Shown here: positions 41,844 to 55,847 of the stretch, piece after piece | Layout of the letters: the number at the start of each line of letters is the position of its first letter | How positions within the stretch are numbered: the first letter of the stretch is position 1 | Origin: Pseudomonas sp. CFBP13508 | Lineage (GTDB): Bacteria > Pseudomonadota > Gammaproteobacteria > Pseudomonadales > Pseudomonadaceae | DNA: 64,000 nt | Direction: 5' to 3' | Assembly (NCBI RefSeq): GCF_005233515.1 | Contig: NZ_QFZZ01000002.1 | Coordinates: 248,001-312,000, forward strand | Notes under the pieces: model-generated | The model's input: only the letters and a program-made list of their open reading frames with translations | Told to the model about the DNA's origin: nothing | Databases searched by the model: none | Program-made: the position numbers and the translations under genes

Positions 41844-42590
41844 GGTTTCCTCTTCATCAATAGTAATGAGGGTGCCCGGACCCTCCTTGAAGCTGTGCAG
41901 TACGCGCAGCGGAACGTTGTACTTGCCGGCGAACTCCACCGCACGGATCTGCAGCACCTTGGAACCGAGGCTGGCCATTTCCAGCATCTCTTCGAAGGTG
42001 ATCTTGTCCAGACGCTGAGCGACCGGCACCACACGCGGGTCGGTGGTGTAGACACCGTCGACGTCGGTGTAGATCTGGCATTCATCCGCCTTCAACGCTG
42101 CAGCCAGTGCCACACCAGTGGTATCGGAACCGCCGCGACCGAGGGTGGTGATGTTGCCGTGCTCGTCGACGCCCTGGAAACCGGCGACAACTACCACGCG
42201 GCCGGCCTTCAGATCACCGCGAATCTTCTGGTCATCAATCTGCAAGATACGCGCTTTATTGTGCGCACTGTCAGTCAGGATCCGCACCTGATTACCGGTG
42301 TACGACACCGCCGGCACACCGCGCTTGATCAGCGCCATGGCCAACAGGGCAATCGTCACCTGCTCACCGGTGGACACGATCACGTCCAGCTCGCGCGGAA
42401 CCGGTTGCGCCTCGCCACTGATTTGCTTGGCCAGATCGATCAGACGGTTGGTTTCGCCGCTCATTGCAGACAGCACAACCACCAGGTCATCGCCGGCATC
42501 GCGGAATTTCTTAACCTTGTCGGCGACCTGCTCGATTCTCTCGACAGTGCCGACCGAGGTGCCTCCAAATTTCTGTACGATCAAAGCCAT
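41349..42590 (-). CDS. lysC: Aspartate kinase LysC
   Basis: The 413-aa enzyme phosphorylates aspartate, the first step to lysine, threonine and methionine. It shows the kinase start ALIVQKFGGTSVG, GRGGSDTTGVALA and two C-terminal ACT domains for feedback control (about 265-335 and 345-405). The ATG at 42590 with GAGG upstream is preferred over the ATG seven codons earlier. An internal start at 41843 probably makes a separate beta subunit (see below). It lies between alaS and csrA. Confidence 0.95.
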   Translation of the reverse strand: MALIVQKFGGTSVGTVERIEQVADKVKKFRDAGDDLVVVLSAMSGETNRLIDLAKQISGEAQPVPRELDVIVSTGEQVTIALLAMALIKRGVPAVSYTGNQVRILTDSAHNKARILQIDDQKIRGDLKAGRVVVVAGFQGVDEHGNITTLGRGGSDTTGVALAAALKADECQIYTDVDGVYTTDPRVVPVAQRLDKITFEEMLEMASLGSKVLQIRAVEFAGKYNVPLRVLHSFKEGPGTLITIDEEETMEQPIISGIAFNRDEAKLTIRGVPDTPGVAFKILGPISAANIEVDMIVQNVAHDNTTDFTFTVHRNDYQAAQTVLENTAREIGAREVVGDTKIAKVSIVGVGMRSHAGVASRMFESLAKESINIQMISTSEIKVSVVIEEKYLELAVRALHTAFELDAPARQGE

Positions 42591-42680
42591 TTCAAAGCCG
42601 CCTCTGCCCATGAAGGGCGCCCAATAATCTTTCGAACAGTCGCCAGGCCCGCCACTAGACTGCGAGCCCGGCGAGCCGTC

Positions 42681-45296
42681 TTATAAAGCCTGCTCGACGA
42701 ATGGAACGGTCAGCGCCAGTGCGCCATCCAGCGCAGCGGCATCGACACCGCCGCCCTGCGCCATGTCCGGACGACCACCGCCCTTCCCGCCCACTGCCGC
42801 AGCAGCCTGTTTCATCAAATCACCGGCTTTGAGTTGGCCAGTCAGGTCCTTGGTTACACCTGCAACCAGTACGACCTTTTCCTCATGGACACCGCCGAGC
42901 AGGATCACTGCGCGGCCGAGTTTGTTTTTCAGCTGATCGACCAGCGCCAGCAGCGCCTTGCCATCCTGACCGTCCAGACGGGCGGCCAGCACCTTCACGT
43001 CCTTGACGTCCATTGCCGAGGCCGACAGATCGTCGCCCGCCGCGCTGGCTGCCTTGGCCTGCAACTGCTCGAGTTGTTTCTCCAGCAGACGGTTGCGCTC
43101 CAGTACCGCCGAGAGCTTGTCGATCAGGTTGTCGCGGCTGCCCTTGACCAGGCTGGCCGCTTCCTTGAGTTGTTCTTCCGCCGCGTTCAAGTAGGCCAGC
43201 GCCGCAGCACCGGTGACTGCCTCGATACGACGCACGCCCGATGCCACACCGCCTTCGCTGATGATTTTCAGCAGGCCGATGTCGCCGGTACGGTTGGCGT
43301 GGATACCGCCACACAGTTCAACTGAGAAGTCGCCCATGCTCAGCACGCGCACGCTGTCGCCGTACTTCTCGCCGAACAGCGCCATGGCGCCTTTGTTCTT
43401 CGCGGTTTCGATGTCGGTTTCTTCGGTTTCAACGGCGGAGTTCTTGCGAATCTCGGCGTTGACGATGTCTTCCAGCTGCTTGATCTGCTCAGGCTTGATC
43501 GCTTCGAAGTGGCTGAAGTCGAAACGCAGGCGCTGACTGTCGACCAACGAACCTTTCTGCTGCACATGCTCGCCGAGCACCTGACGCAACGCGGCGTGCA
43601 GCAAGTGCGTAGCCGAGTGGTTCAGCGCGGTGGCGTGACGCACTTCGGCGTCGACGTGGGTTTCCACCGGTGCGCCAATGGTCAGACTGCCCGCGGCCAG
43701 CACGCCGTGGTGGAGGAATGCGCCGCCGGTCTTGGTGGTGTCGCGCACGTCGAAGCGGCTGCTGCCGGCCTGAATGAAACCGCAGTCGCCGATCTGGCCA
43801 CCGGATTCGGCGTAGAACGGCGTCTGGTTGAGCACGATCACGCCTTCCTGACCTTCGCTCAGCACGTCGACCGACTGGCCATCCTTATAGATGGCAACGA
43901 TTTTCGCCGAGCCGCTGGTGGCGGCGTAACCGGTGAACTCGGTGGCCACGTCGACCTTGACCAGGGTGTTGTAGTCCAGACCGAACGAGCTGGCCGAACG
44001 CGCGCGAACACGCTGCGCTTCCATCTCGCGCTCGAAACCGGCTTCGTCGACGGTCAGGCCGCGCTCGCGGGCGATGTCGGCGGTCAGGTCCATCGGGAAA
44101 CCGTAGGTGTCGTAGAGTTTGAACACCACGTCGCCTGGCACCACGGTGCCTTTGAGCTCGGCCAGATCCTGCTCGAGGATTTTCAGGCCGTGCTCCAGGG
44201 TCTTGGAGAACTGCTCTTCTTCAGCCTTGAGCACGCGCTCGATGTTGCTTTGCTGCTTCTGCAGTTCCGGGAAGGCTTCGCCCATCTCGGCGACCAGCGC
44301 CGCGACGATCTTGTAGAAGAAGCTGCCGGTAGCGCCGAGCTTGTTGCCGTGACGGCAGGCGCGACGGATGATCCGGCGCAGCACGTAACCGCGACCTTCG
44401 TTGGAAGGCAGCACGCCATCGGCAATCAGGAAACCGCAGGAACGAATGTGGTCGGAGACGACTTTGAGCGACGACTGATCGCCGTTTTCGCAGCCGATCG
44501 CTTCAGCCGAAGCCTTGAGCAGATTCTTGAACAGGTCGATGTCGTAGTTGGAGTTGACGTGCTGCATCACCGCACTGATCCGCTCCAGGCCCATGCCGGT
44601 GTCCACCGACGGCGCTGGCAACGGATGCAACACGCCGTCGGCGGTGCGGTTGAACTGCATGAACACGTTGTTCCAGATTTCGATGTAGCGGTCGCCATCT
44701 TCTTCCGGCGAGCCCGGCGGGCCGCCCCAGATGTGCTCGCCGTGGTCGTAGAAAATCTCGGTGCACGGGCCGCACGGGCCGGTATCGCCCATGGTCCAGA
44801 AGTTGTCGGAAGCGTAAGGCGCGCCCTTGTTGTCGCCGATGCGGATCATGCGCTCGGCGGGCACACCGATTTTCTGTGTCCAGATGTCATACGCTTCGTC
44901 GTCGGTGGCGTAGACAGTGACCCAGAGCTTTTCCTTCGGCAGCTTGAGCACGCCAGTCAGGAAGGTCCAGGCGAAGGTGATCGCGTCGTGCTTGAAGTAG
45001 TCGCCGAAGCTGAAGTTACCGAGCATTTCGAAGAACGTGTGGTGACGCGCGGTATAACCGACGTTTTCCAGGTCACTGTTCTTGCCGCCGGCGCGCACGC
45101 ATTTCTGGCTGCTGGTGGCACGGGTGTACGCACGTTTTTCCTGGCCCAGGAAGCAGTCCTTGAACTGGTTCATCCCCGCGTTGGTGAACAGCAGGGTTGG
45201 GTCGTTGCCCGGAATCAAAGAGCTGGAGGCTACACGGGTGTGGCCTTGCTCTTCGAAGAAGCGAAGGAAGGCTTCACGGATTTCTGCGCTTTTCAT
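42681..45296 (-). CDS. alaS: Alanyl-tRNA synthetase AlaS
   Basis: The 871-aa enzyme charges tRNA-Ala. It has the class II core ([24 protein letters not shown]), the tRNA recognition domain, the editing domain with zinc ligands [11 protein letters not shown] and [13 protein letters not shown], and the C-terminal C-Ala domain ([11 protein letters not shown]). The frame extends 22 codons upstream, but [17 protein letters not shown] at 45296 is the family start. Confidence 0.97.
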   Translation of the reverse strand: MKSAEIREAFLRFFEEQGHTRVASSSLIPGNDPTLLFTNAGMNQFKDCFLGQEKRAYTRATSSQKCVRAGGKNSDLENVGYTARHHTFFEMLGNFSFGDYFKHDAITFAWTFLTGVLKLPKEKLWVTVYATDDEAYDIWTQKIGVPAERMIRIGDNKGAPYASDNFWTMGDTGPCGPCTEIFYDHGEHIWGGPPGSPEEDGDRYIEIWNNVFMQFNRTADGVLHPLPAPSVDTGMGLERISAVMQHVNSNYDIDLFKNLLKASAEAIGCENGDQSSLKVVSDHIRSCGFLIADGVLPSNEGRGYVLRRIIRRACRHGNKLGATGSFFYKIVAALVAEMGEAFPELQKQQSNIERVLKAEEEQFSKTLEHGLKILEQDLAELKGTVVPGDVVFKLYDTYGFPMDLTADIARERGLTVDEAGFEREMEAQRVRARSASSFGLDYNTLVKVDVATEFTGYAATSGSAKIVAIYKDGQSVDVLSEGQEGVIVLNQTPFYAESGGQIGDCGFIQAGSSRFDVRDTTKTGGAFLHHGVLAAGSLTIGAPVETHVDAEVRHATALNHSATHLLHAALRQVLGEHVQQKGSLVDSQRLRFDFSHFEAIKPEQIKQLEDIVNAEIRKNSAVETEETDIETAKNKGAMALFGEKYGDSVRVLSMGDFSVELCGGIHANRTGDIGLLKIISEGGVASGVRRIEAVTGAAALAYLNAAEEQLKEAASLVKGSRDNLIDKLSAVLERNRLLEKQLEQLQAKAASAAGDDLSASAMDVKDVKVLAARLDGQDGKALLALVDQLKNKLGRAVILLGGVHEEKVVLVAGVTKDLTGQLKAGDLMKQAAAAVGGKGGGRPDMAQGGGVDAAALDGALALTVPFVEQAL

Positions 45297-45442
45297 TAGG
45301 TTCTTCCACGGAGGCTGCGGCCAAAGGCCTGTTCGAAACGTCATGAGACGAAGCGACGGCAAAGGGCCGCATTATATCGGCCCTGCGCGCGGGGTACAGC
45401 GTGTTTATACGATAGAAACGGTCAATTGGACGGCTGACGCTG

Positions 45443-46447
45443 TCACTTGCGTGAAAACTCGACGAATGTCGCGATCACTTGTTCGATTTGCGCGCGGCTG
45501 ACGTCCATGTGCGTGACCATGCGCAAGCGCGCGGCGGCGCTGAGCCTGATTCCGCGTTCGCCGGCAAAGTCCTTGAGTGCTGCGGCCTTGTCGCCCATTT
45601 GCACATACACCATGTTGGTTTGCACGGGTTCGACGACGAAACCGGCCTCACGCAGACCCTCGGCGAGCAACTGGGCGTTGGCGTGGTCGTCGGCCAGCCG
45701 TTCGACGTGATGATCCAGCGCGTACAAGCCAGCCGCCGCCAGCAACCCGGCCTGACGCATGCCGCCGCCGACCATTTTGCGCAAACGCCGCGCCTTGCCG
45801 ATCAGTTGCTCGGAGCCGCACAGCACCGAGCCGACCGGCGCGCCGAGGCCTTTGGACAGGCACACCGACACCGAATCGAAATGCTGAGTGATTTCCCGGG
45901 CATCGACGCCAAGCCTGACCGCCGCGTTGTACAACCGCGCGCCGTCCAAGTGCAATAGCAGGCCATGCTCTTGAGTAAAGCGTCGGGCTCGGGCCAGATA
46001 CTCCAGCGGCAGCACCTTGCCCTGCATAGTGTTTTCCAGCGCCAGCAAACGGCTGCGGGCGAAATGGAAATCGTCCGGCTTGATCGCCGCCGCGACCTGA
46101 TCCAGATCCAGTGAACCGTCGGCCTGCACTTCCAGCGGCTGCGGCTGAATCGAACCGAGCACCGCCGCCCCGCCACCTTCGTACTTATAGGTGTGCGCCT
46201 GCTGACCAACGATGTACTCGTCGCCCCGCTCGCAGTGCGCCATCAGGCCGAGCAGGTTGCTCATGGTCCCGGTCGGCACGAATAGCGCGGCGGCAAAGCC
46301 CAGGCGTTTGGCCAGTTCGGCCTCGAGGTGATTGACCGTCGGATCTTCGCCATACACGTCGTCTCCGGTGTCCGCTGCGGTCATCGCCTCGAGCATGGCG
46401 GGAGTCGGTTGGGTGACGGTGTCGCTGCGAAGATCGATAACACTCAT
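45443..46447 (-). CDS. ltaE: Low-specificity L-threonine aldolase
   Basis: The 334-aa PLP enzyme splits threonine or allo-threonine to glycine and acetaldehyde. Family features are [14 protein letters not shown] at the start, [11 protein letters not shown] (PLP-binding Asp) and the PLP lysine in [16 protein letters not shown]. It stands upstream of alaS on the same strand with a 146-bp gap. Confidence 0.93.
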   Translation of the reverse strand: MSVIDLRSDTVTQPTPAMLEAMTAADTGDDVYGEDPTVNHLEAELAKRLGFAAALFVPTGTMSNLLGLMAHCERGDEYIVGQQAHTYKYEGGGAAVLGSIQPQPLEVQADGSLDLDQVAAAIKPDDFHFARSRLLALENTMQGKVLPLEYLARARRFTQEHGLLLHLDGARLYNAAVRLGVDAREITQHFDSVSVCLSKGLGAPVGSVLCGSEQLIGKARRLRKMVGGGMRQAGLLAAAGLYALDHHVERLADDHANAQLLAEGLREAGFVVEPVQTNMVYVQMGDKAAALKDFAGERGIRLSAAARLRMVTHMDVSRAQIEQVIATFVEFSRK

Positions 46448-46570
46448 GAACCTGGCCTCTGGTCAGCAGGGGGAATCCCTTTGTGAAGTGGGATTACTGC
46501 GGTCATCGCGCAGATTAATCAACCCTCGACCGAGCAAAAATCCCATTCTTTCTCGAGGAGACAAAGCCCA

Positions 46571-46660
46571 TGTGGGAGCGAGCCTGCTCGCGAAAGCGCA
46601 GTAACAGTCAGCATATTCGTTGAATGTGAAGGCGCTTTCGCGAGCAGGCTCGCTCCAACA
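46571..46660. repeat. REPIN
   Basis: An inverted pair of REP elements of the GGGAGCGAGCCTGCTCGCG family lies before the FMN riboswitch; the right copy has CTCCAACA instead of CTCCCACA. Confidence 0.83.
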
Positions 46661-46729
46661 GTGTCATGTGCATGGCCGGGAAATATGTGTTACAAACTTG
46701 CCGCCGCCCGCCTATGGGCGGCACAAACG

Positions 46730-46896
46730 TTCTCAGGGCGGGGTGCAATTCCCCACCGGCGGTAATTGCGCGCAATGCGCATAGCCCGCGAGCGCTTGGC
46801 GTTGCACACGACTTGAGTCGGGGTGCGTCGGCAAGGTCAGCAGACCCGGTGTGATCCCGGGGCCGACGGTCATAGTCCGGATGAAGAGAGAACGGG
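46730..46896 (+). promoter_or_regulatory. FMN riboswitch (RFN element)
   Basis: The conserved RFN blocks appear in order: CTCAGGGCGGGGTGCAATTC, CCCACCGGCGGTAAT, AGCCCGCGAGCG, GGTCAGCAGACCCGGTG, CCGGGGCCGACGGTCATAGT and CCGGATGAAGAGAGAA. A stable GC hairpin (46700-46721) sits just before. It lies about 105 bp upstream of the ribH-type gene and should shut it off when FMN is plentiful. Confidence 0.95.
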
Positions 46897-47000
46897 ATCG
46901 ACGCCAAAGGGCCGTCCGCGTGCATCCGTGCCTGCGTTCGCACCCTTGCATCCCTTTCGATTCATAACGCCCTGTTTTTCACACAAACAGGAGTCAGAAC

Positions 47001-47510
47001 ATGCAACCCACCGCTATCGACAGCAAAAGCAAACATCCACAGGGCGAGCGCGTCGCGTTCATCCAGGCCTGCTGGCACAAGGAAATCGTCGACCAGAGCC
47101 GTAAAGGCTTCGTCGCTGAAATGCTGGTGCAGGGCTATCAGGAATCGGACATCGATTTCTTCGAAGTCGGCGGCGCCTTTGAGATGCCGCTGCACGCCAA
47201 GCTGCTGGCCAAATCCGGCCGTTACACCGGCATCGTCGCCGCCGCCCTGGTGGTGGACGGCGGCATTTACCGTCACGAGTTCGTTGCGCAATCGGTGGTC
47301 AGCGGCCTGATGCAGGTGCAGCTGGAAACCGAAGTGCCGGTGTTCTCGGTGTCGCTGACCCCGCATCACTTCCATTCGGGCGAAGAGCATCAGAAGTTCT
47401 TCTTCGAGCACTTTGTGCACAAGGGTCAGGAAGCAGCGCGGACTTGCGCGGACACGCTGCAGAAAGTTCGTGCGCTGCGTCGTACAGAGCCGCGTGCGGT
47501 AGCCGTGTAA
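47001..47510 (+). CDS. ribH: 6,7-dimethyl-8-ribityllumazine synthase, type II (RibH2-like)
   Basis: The 169-aa enzyme condenses the two riboflavin precursors to lumazine. It has the lumazine synthase pattern (VAFIQACWHKEIVDQ, EVGGAFEMPLHAKLLAKSGRYTGIVAAALVVDGGIYRHEFVAQSVVSGLMQVQLETEVPVFSVSLTP), with the catalytic His in YRHEFV. The longer N-terminus and SVSLTPHHFH, instead of GVLTT, point to the RibH2 type known from Brucella and Mesorhizobium. CAGGAGT precedes the ATG. No other rib gene is near, so it is a solitary riboswitch target; most Pseudomonas genomes keep the main ribH with ribE/nusB. Confidence 0.9.
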   Translation: MQPTAIDSKSKHPQGERVAFIQACWHKEIVDQSRKGFVAEMLVQGYQESDIDFFEVGGAFEMPLHAKLLAKSGRYTGIVAAALVVDGGIYRHEFVAQSVVSGLMQVQLETEVPVFSVSLTPHHFHSGEEHQKFFFEHFVHKGQEAARTCADTLQKVRALRRTEPRAVAV

Positions 47511-47544
47511 CGTCGAGTGAGTTTTTGACCTCACTCAAATCAAA

Positions 47545-47633
47545 TGTGGGAGCGAGCCTGCTCGCGAAGAGGGACTGCCAGCCGACGACAAGTTGACTGG
47601 TAGACCGCTTTCGCGAGCAGGCTCGCTCCCACA
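47545..47633. repeat. REPIN
   Basis: An inverted REP pair of the GGGAGCGAGCCTGCTCGCG family lies between the convergent ribH and astE. Confidence 0.85.
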
Positions 47634-47662
47634 TTGGTTTTGTGCCGATTCAGATGTCGCTA

Positions 47663-48670
47663 TCAGGCGAGGTTTTCGTCAGTGGCCGGGACGATCAGGA
47701 TGCCGGCGCGCAGGCCGTTCTTGACCTTGGGGTTGGGGAAGATGATCCGCGCGCCCTGCTCTTCGATCACCCAGCGGGTATTGGCCAGGTCTTCGGCCAG
47801 CACATAACCCGGTTCCAGCTCGGAAAAGTTCTCGATGTCCGCCGGCAGGTTCAGGCGGAACGCGTCGCTGTGCTTGATGATTTCCCGCGCCACGCTGAAC
47901 AACTGCAAGCCGTCCAGCCCTTCTTCTGTCTCCGGCTCAGTGCCTTCGATGATCTGCTTCAGACGGGTTTCCAGCAGTGAAACGTTAACGCCGTCGTTCT
48001 GCCCGAACGGCCGCGCCTTGCCCAGTTCCAGGGTGAAAGCCTCGGCGTCGAGTTTGTCGTAGGTGTACGAACTGAAGACGATGGATGGCTTGTTCTGCAA
48101 CAGCACTGCTTCCATGCCGGCGGCGCGCAGGCGCGCCAGTTCGCGACGGGAATGCTGGCGCCCTTCCTTCCACGGGTACAAGGCGAACTGTTCGATTTTC
48201 GAGCCACGAATCGCCGTGTGCAGGTCGTAGTGCAGACGCTGGCGATCGGGCTTGCTGAAGAAACTCGCCGCCAGCCGTTCCAGCTCACAGGCGCGCAACG
48301 CTTCCGAGCCGCTGCTTTGTTCGTGGCGGCCGTTGAACAGCCGATTGACATCCTGCTCGACGAAACGCTCGCCCTTGCGGATCGCTTCCGGGTTGCCGAA
48401 CAGGAACAGAATGCGTGCGCGCGGCTTGAGATCGCCGCGTGCAATGTCGTGCAGCAACCGATCGAGCAACTCGATCGGTGCGGTTTCATTGCCATGGATG
48501 CCTGCCGACAGCAGCAGGTCGAGGCCATTGTCGCGCGCTTCCGGGGGCCGGACTTCCAGCGCCCCTTCGCTCAACCAGCGCATGCGCACGCCTTCGACAG
48601 TCAGTTGAGTCTTCTCCGCCGGTTCGCGGCCGGCGAGGGTCAGTTCAAGCAGTTTGCCGAGGGCGAGCAT
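47663..48670 (-). CDS. astE: Succinylglutamate desuccinylase AstE (AruE)
   Basis: The 335-aa zinc hydrolase performs the last step of the arginine succinyltransferase pathway, releasing glutamate and succinate. Zinc ligands are seen in [13 protein letters not shown] (His, Glu) and [11 protein letters not shown] (His), and the catalytic Glu is likely in [13 protein letters not shown]. It is the last gene of aruCFGDB-x-E. Confidence 0.94.
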   Translation of the reverse strand: MLALGKLLELTLAGREPAEKTQLTVEGVRMRWLSEGALEVRPPEARDNGLDLLLSAGIHGNETAPIELLDRLLHDIARGDLKPRARILFLFGNPEAIRKGERFVEQDVNRLFNGRHEQSSGSEALRACELERLAASFFSKPDRQRLHYDLHTAIRGSKIEQFALYPWKEGRQHSRRELARLRAAGMEAVLLQNKPSIVFSSYTYDKLDAEAFTLELGKARPFGQNDGVNVSLLETRLKQIIEGTEPETEEGLDGLQLFSVAREIIKHSDAFRLNLPADIENFSELEPGYVLAEDLANTRWVIEEQGARIIFPNPKVKNGLRAGILIVPATDENLA

Positions 48671-48682
48671 AGAGCGGTTTCC

Positions 48683-48973
48683 TTAGTGGTCGTGGTTGCA
48701 ATCCGGGCCGTGTACGTGATCCTCGTCAGCGCCGAGGTCAGCCGGTTCCATTTCCAGTTGCAGACTTACCAGATTAGTCGCCAATGGGCGCAGCAGCAGG
48801 TTGGCGTACTCTTCGTCACCTTCCTCGACGTCCACGCCGATCAGCAGCTGGCCACGGCCGTCCTGCTGGATCCACAGCTCTTTGCCTTGCCACATCACCG
48901 CGACGCGGGTGCACGAGGTTTGCAATTGCGTGCCGTCGGTGTCTTCAAGGATCAGCTGCAGGGAATCGCTCAT
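48683..48973 (-). CDS. Small conserved protein inside the aru operon
   Basis: The 96-aa acidic protein ends with a metal-binding-like tail DEDHVHGPDCNHDH (three His, one Cys). It corresponds by position to PA0900 between aruB and aruE. GAG-type site and MSDSLQLILEDTDG at 48973 are preferred over a start eight codons earlier. It ends 12 bp before astE. Its role is unknown; the His/Cys tail could bind zinc, which AstE needs. Confidence 0.8.
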   Translation of the reverse strand: MSDSLQLILEDTDGTQLQTSCTRVAVMWQGKELWIQQDGRGQLLIGVDVEEGDEEYANLLLRPLATNLVSLQLEMEPADLGADEDHVHGPDCNHDH

Positions 48974-49030
48974 GTTTTTACTCTCTTGGGGTGACACGCC
49001 GCGCGCCGCGTTCAGGCAGCGCGCCGGCGA

Positions 49031-50377
49031 TCAATTGATCTGGAAGGGATAAACCGCGCCCAGTTTAAGGATTTGCGTCAGTTCATCCAGTGCCGTCCGG
49101 CATTCAAGCAGCAACTGCGGGTCCGCCAGATCGGTTTCGCTCAGGCGGTCGCGGTAGTGCTTTTCAACCCATGCGGTCAACGAACCGTATAACGGGGCCG
49201 TCATGATAACGCCTGGGTTGACCGCCGCCAGTTCGGTTTCATTCAGCGCCACACGTAGACGCAGGCACGCCGGGCCACCGCCGTTCTGCATGCTCTGCTT
49301 GAGATCGAAGACCTTCACTTCGCGGATCAGCCCGCCGGAACTGGTCAGGCTTTGCAGATAAGCCCAAACGCGTTCGTTGGCCTGGCATTCCTGCGGCACG
49401 ATCAGCAGCATCGAACCATCGGCACGCGACAGCAACTGGCTGTTGAACAGGTAGGAACGCACCGCGTCATCGACGCTGACTGCCGAACGCGGCACACACA
49501 CCGACTGGAAGTTGCCACCAACCTTGGCCAGCTTGCCTTGCAGTTCGGCGAGCATCTTGTCGGTCTCGAGGAACGCGTCCTCGTGATAGAACAGCACTTC
49601 ACCGTTGCCCACGGCGATCACGTCGTTGTGGAACACGCCCTGATCGATGACGTTGGGATTCTGCTGCGCATAGACCACGCCTTCGTCACGCAGACCGTGC
49701 AGACGCGCCACGGCTTGCGAGGCTTCGAGGGTCTGGCGTGCAGGGTATTTCTGCGGCGCCGGGAAACGGTTGTCGAACGCACTGCGGCCGAACACGAAAA
49801 ACTCGACGCCCGCCTCGCCGTACTCACGGCAGAAACGCGTGTGGTTGGCCGCGCCTTCGTCGCCGAACTGCGCCACTGCCGGCAATGCGGCGTGATGGGC
49901 GAAGTGCTGTTGATTGGCGAACATCGCCCCGAGCACGCGGCTGGTGGTCGGGTGTTCGATGCTGCGGTGATATTTGCAATTGAGGTTGGCAGCGGTGAAG
50001 TGCACGCGGCCGTCAGCGGTGTCGGCACTCGGGCTGACCGTGGCGGCGTTGGCCACCCACATGCTCGACGCCGAGCAACTGGCGACCAGCAGCGGCATCG
50101 CTTCTTTGGCGGCGCGTTCGATCACTTGCGCGTCAGTGCCGCTGAAGCCCAGACGGCGCAGCGCGGCCACGTCGGGACGTTCCTGCGGAGCCAGCACGCC
50201 TTGCTGAAAGCCCATGTCCATCAGCGCTTTCATCTTCGCCAGACCTTGCAGCGCCGCTTCCTTCGGATTCGAGGATTGCTGACTGTTGCTCTGCGAGGCG
50301 ACGTTGCCGTAGGACAGACCACCGTAGTTATGGGTCGGCCCCACTAGACCGTCAAAATTGACTTCATAGGATTTCAT
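49031..50377 (-). CDS. astB: N-succinylarginine dihydrolase AstB (AruB)
   Basis: The 448-aa enzyme hydrolyses succinylarginine to succinylornithine, CO2 and ammonia. It begins [26 protein letters not shown], as the family does, and has [22 protein letters not shown] and the C-terminal [12 protein letters not shown] with the active-site Cys. A member of the amidinotransferase fold. Confidence 0.95.
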   Translation of the reverse strand: MKSYEVNFDGLVGPTHNYGGLSYGNVASQSNSQQSSNPKEAALQGLAKMKALMDMGFQQGVLAPQERPDVAALRRLGFSGTDAQVIERAAKEAMPLLVASCSASSMWVANAATVSPSADTADGRVHFTAANLNCKYHRSIEHPTTSRVLGAMFANQQHFAHHAALPAVAQFGDEGAANHTRFCREYGEAGVEFFVFGRSAFDNRFPAPQKYPARQTLEASQAVARLHGLRDEGVVYAQQNPNVIDQGVFHNDVIAVGNGEVLFYHEDAFLETDKMLAELQGKLAKVGGNFQSVCVPRSAVSVDDAVRSYLFNSQLLSRADGSMLLIVPQECQANERVWAYLQSLTSSGGLIREVKVFDLKQSMQNGGGPACLRLRVALNETELAAVNPGVIMTAPLYGSLTAWVEKHYRDRLSETDLADPQLLLECRTALDELTQILKLGAVYPFQIN

Positions 50378-50443
50378 CAGCGAGGCTCCACGAGAATCTG
50401 TTGTTATAGGCTTCAGTAACTATTCTTTAAGACCGAGGCGCGG

Positions 50444-50509
50444 CCTTCGCGAGCAGGCTCGCTCCCACACTGGAATGCATTTCCCTGTGGGAGCGAGCCT
50501 GCTCGCGAA
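50444..50509. repeat. REPIN inside the aru operon
   Basis: An inverted REP pair of the GGGAGCGAGCCTGCTCGCG family lies in the 138-bp gap between astD and astB. It may stabilise the upstream part of the transcript. Confidence 0.85.
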
Positions 50510-50515
50510 TGGGCG

Positions 50516-53007
<2,492 letters not shown>

Positions 53008-53058
53008 GCTATCTCCTCAAACGGGCCGCTCGCGCCACCCGTGAAACTCGCTAAGGCG

Positions 53059-54078
53059 TTAAACCGCCACCAGGCGCACGCTGGCACCTTCACCGACGCC
53101 CAGGGCTTCGGCTGCTTCCATATCCAGCGTCACCGGTTTGCCCGGCGCGTAATCCAGCTCCAGCAACACCGCGCGGTAATCCTGCAACTGTGCGTTGGCC
53201 ACCAGGTACTGGCGTCCGGCGCCTTTGACCGGCTCGCCGATCTTCACCGGCACCACGCGGCTCTGGGCGATCGAACGGATCCCGGAAACCCGCGCATGCA
53301 GGGTCGGGCCGCCGTCGAAGATGTCGATGTAGTGATCGGTCTCGAAGCCTTCGCGCATCAGGATGTCGAAGGTGATCTGCGCCCGTGGGTGCACCTGGCC
53401 CATCGCCTCTTGGGCGGAATCCGGCAGCAGCGGCACGTAGATCGGGTAATGCGGCATCAGTTCGGCGAGGAAGGTGCGGCTTTTCAGCCCGCACAGGCGC
53501 TCGGCTTCGGCGTAGTTGAGGTCGAAGAAGTTGCGCCCGATCGCATCCCAGAACGGCGAGTCGCCATTCTCGTCGCTGTAACCGACGATCTCGGTCACCA
53601 CCGAATCGGCAAAACGCTCCGGGTGGCTGGCGACGAACAGCAGGCGGCCACGGGAATTGAGTTCGGCCCACGGCGATCCGACCAGTTCGCGCTGCACGTA
53701 GAAACTGGTCAGCAAGCTGTTGCCCGTCAGGTCGTGGCACTGCGAAAGCACGTGGATCTTGTTGTGGATCTTCAGCTCGCGGGAGGCGTGGACGAAAGTC
53801 TCGTTGCGGAAGCTGTAGAACGGCTCCGAATAACCGGCGGAAGCGACGATGGCCGAGCAGCCGACCAGTTTGCCGGTGCTCGAGTCTTCGAGGACAAAGA
53901 AGTAACTCTCTTCACCGTTGAAGCTCACTTCGGCGGCGAACGAAGCTTCGCTCGCGGCGATCTTGTCGCTCAGACGTTCCACGTCATCCGGCAAGGAAGT
54001 GACACCAATCGGGCTGTCCGCAGCCAGACGCTGTACCTCGCCCAGATCAGCCATTTGCGCGGGGCGCATCACCAGCAT
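53059..54078 (-). CDS. aruF: Arginine/ornithine N-succinyltransferase, alpha subunit AruF
   Basis: The 339-aa protein (MLVMRPAQMADLGEVQRLAADSPIGVTSLP) is a clear paralogue of AruG over its length (ELMPHYPIYVPLLPDSAQEAMGQVHPRAQ; DIFDGGPTLHA). The two form the first enzyme of the pathway. It comes 245 bp after aruC, with a repeat in between. Confidence 0.94.
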   Translation of the reverse strand: MLVMRPAQMADLGEVQRLAADSPIGVTSLPDDVERLSDKIAASEASFAAEVSFNGEESYFFVLEDSSTGKLVGCSAIVASAGYSEPFYSFRNETFVHASRELKIHNKIHVLSQCHDLTGNSLLTSFYVQRELVGSPWAELNSRGRLLFVASHPERFADSVVTEIVGYSDENGDSPFWDAIGRNFFDLNYAEAERLCGLKSRTFLAELMPHYPIYVPLLPDSAQEAMGQVHPRAQITFDILMREGFETDHYIDIFDGGPTLHARVSGIRSIAQSRVVPVKIGEPVKGAGRQYLVANAQLQDYRAVLLELDYAPGKPVTLDMEAAEALGVGEGASVRLVAV

Positions 54079-54151
54079 GGTGTCACTCCTTTCTCTTCAA
54101 TATTCACAGAAAAAACCGGGCCCACATAAAGATCGATGCAGGAATGGGACT

Positions 54152-54244
54152 TGTGGCGAGGGATTTATCCCCGCTGGGGGGCGAAGCACCCCCAAAAATA
54201 TGGGGCCGCTGCGCAGCCCATCGGGGATAAATCCCCTCACCACA
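54152..54244. repeat. Inverted repeat of a third dispersed family
   Basis: TGTGGCGAGGGATTTATCCCCG (54152-54173; 22 nt, shown as arm) pairs with its inverted partner at 54222-54244 ending CTCACCACA. The centre holds a second inverted part (CTGGGGG..GGGG/GCGCAGCC). It differs from the GGGAGCGAGCC and GTAGGAGC families. Confidence 0.7.
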
Positions 54245-54276
54245 GGTTCAATCCAACAGGTGAATGTGCCCGGTAT

Positions 54277-54313
54277 CAAAAATTGGTTCGGCGCCGGAAA
54301 AACTCCAGGCGCC
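54277..54313 (-). terminator. Weak terminator-like hairpin after aruC
   Basis: GGCGCC..GGA-GTTTT-TCC..GGCGCC begins 11 bp after the aruC stop and a T run follows after about eight bases. It may attenuate, but the operon continues. Confidence 0.35.
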
Positions 54314-54323
54314 GAAAGGTCCA

Positions 54324-55643
<1,320 letters not shown>

Positions 55644-55673
55644 TTATAGCGCAAACCCCGGATTTTCCCGGGT

Positions 55674-55689
55674 TTACGGCAATGCGACA
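55674..55689 (-). promoter_or_regulatory. Possible second ArgR half-site
   Basis: TGTCGC-ATTGCCGT-AA on the minus strand again fits TGTCGC-N8-AA, 51 bp from the other site. The spacing is larger than in the sites I recall from P. aeruginosa. The remaining part of 55545-55847 has no gene that I can see. Confidence 0.45.
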
Positions 55690-55847
55690 TATAGCGTCGC
55701 AAAGGCGCAGTTTACCGGGCGCGGCCGATTTGCGGCAGGCCGCGCAGAATACCAAGTCAGCCTCGCGGCAGAGACATAAATATGTACCGCACGAGGTGCG
55801 CTGGCTGCTGATTTGCTGAGGGCTCTTCCCAACGCCAAGGAATGGCC

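Noticed and set aside
7083..50509. Repeated GGGAGCGAGCC units as a CRISPR array
   Set aside because: Copies are scattered, often inverted pairs, with no regular spacers and no cas genes.
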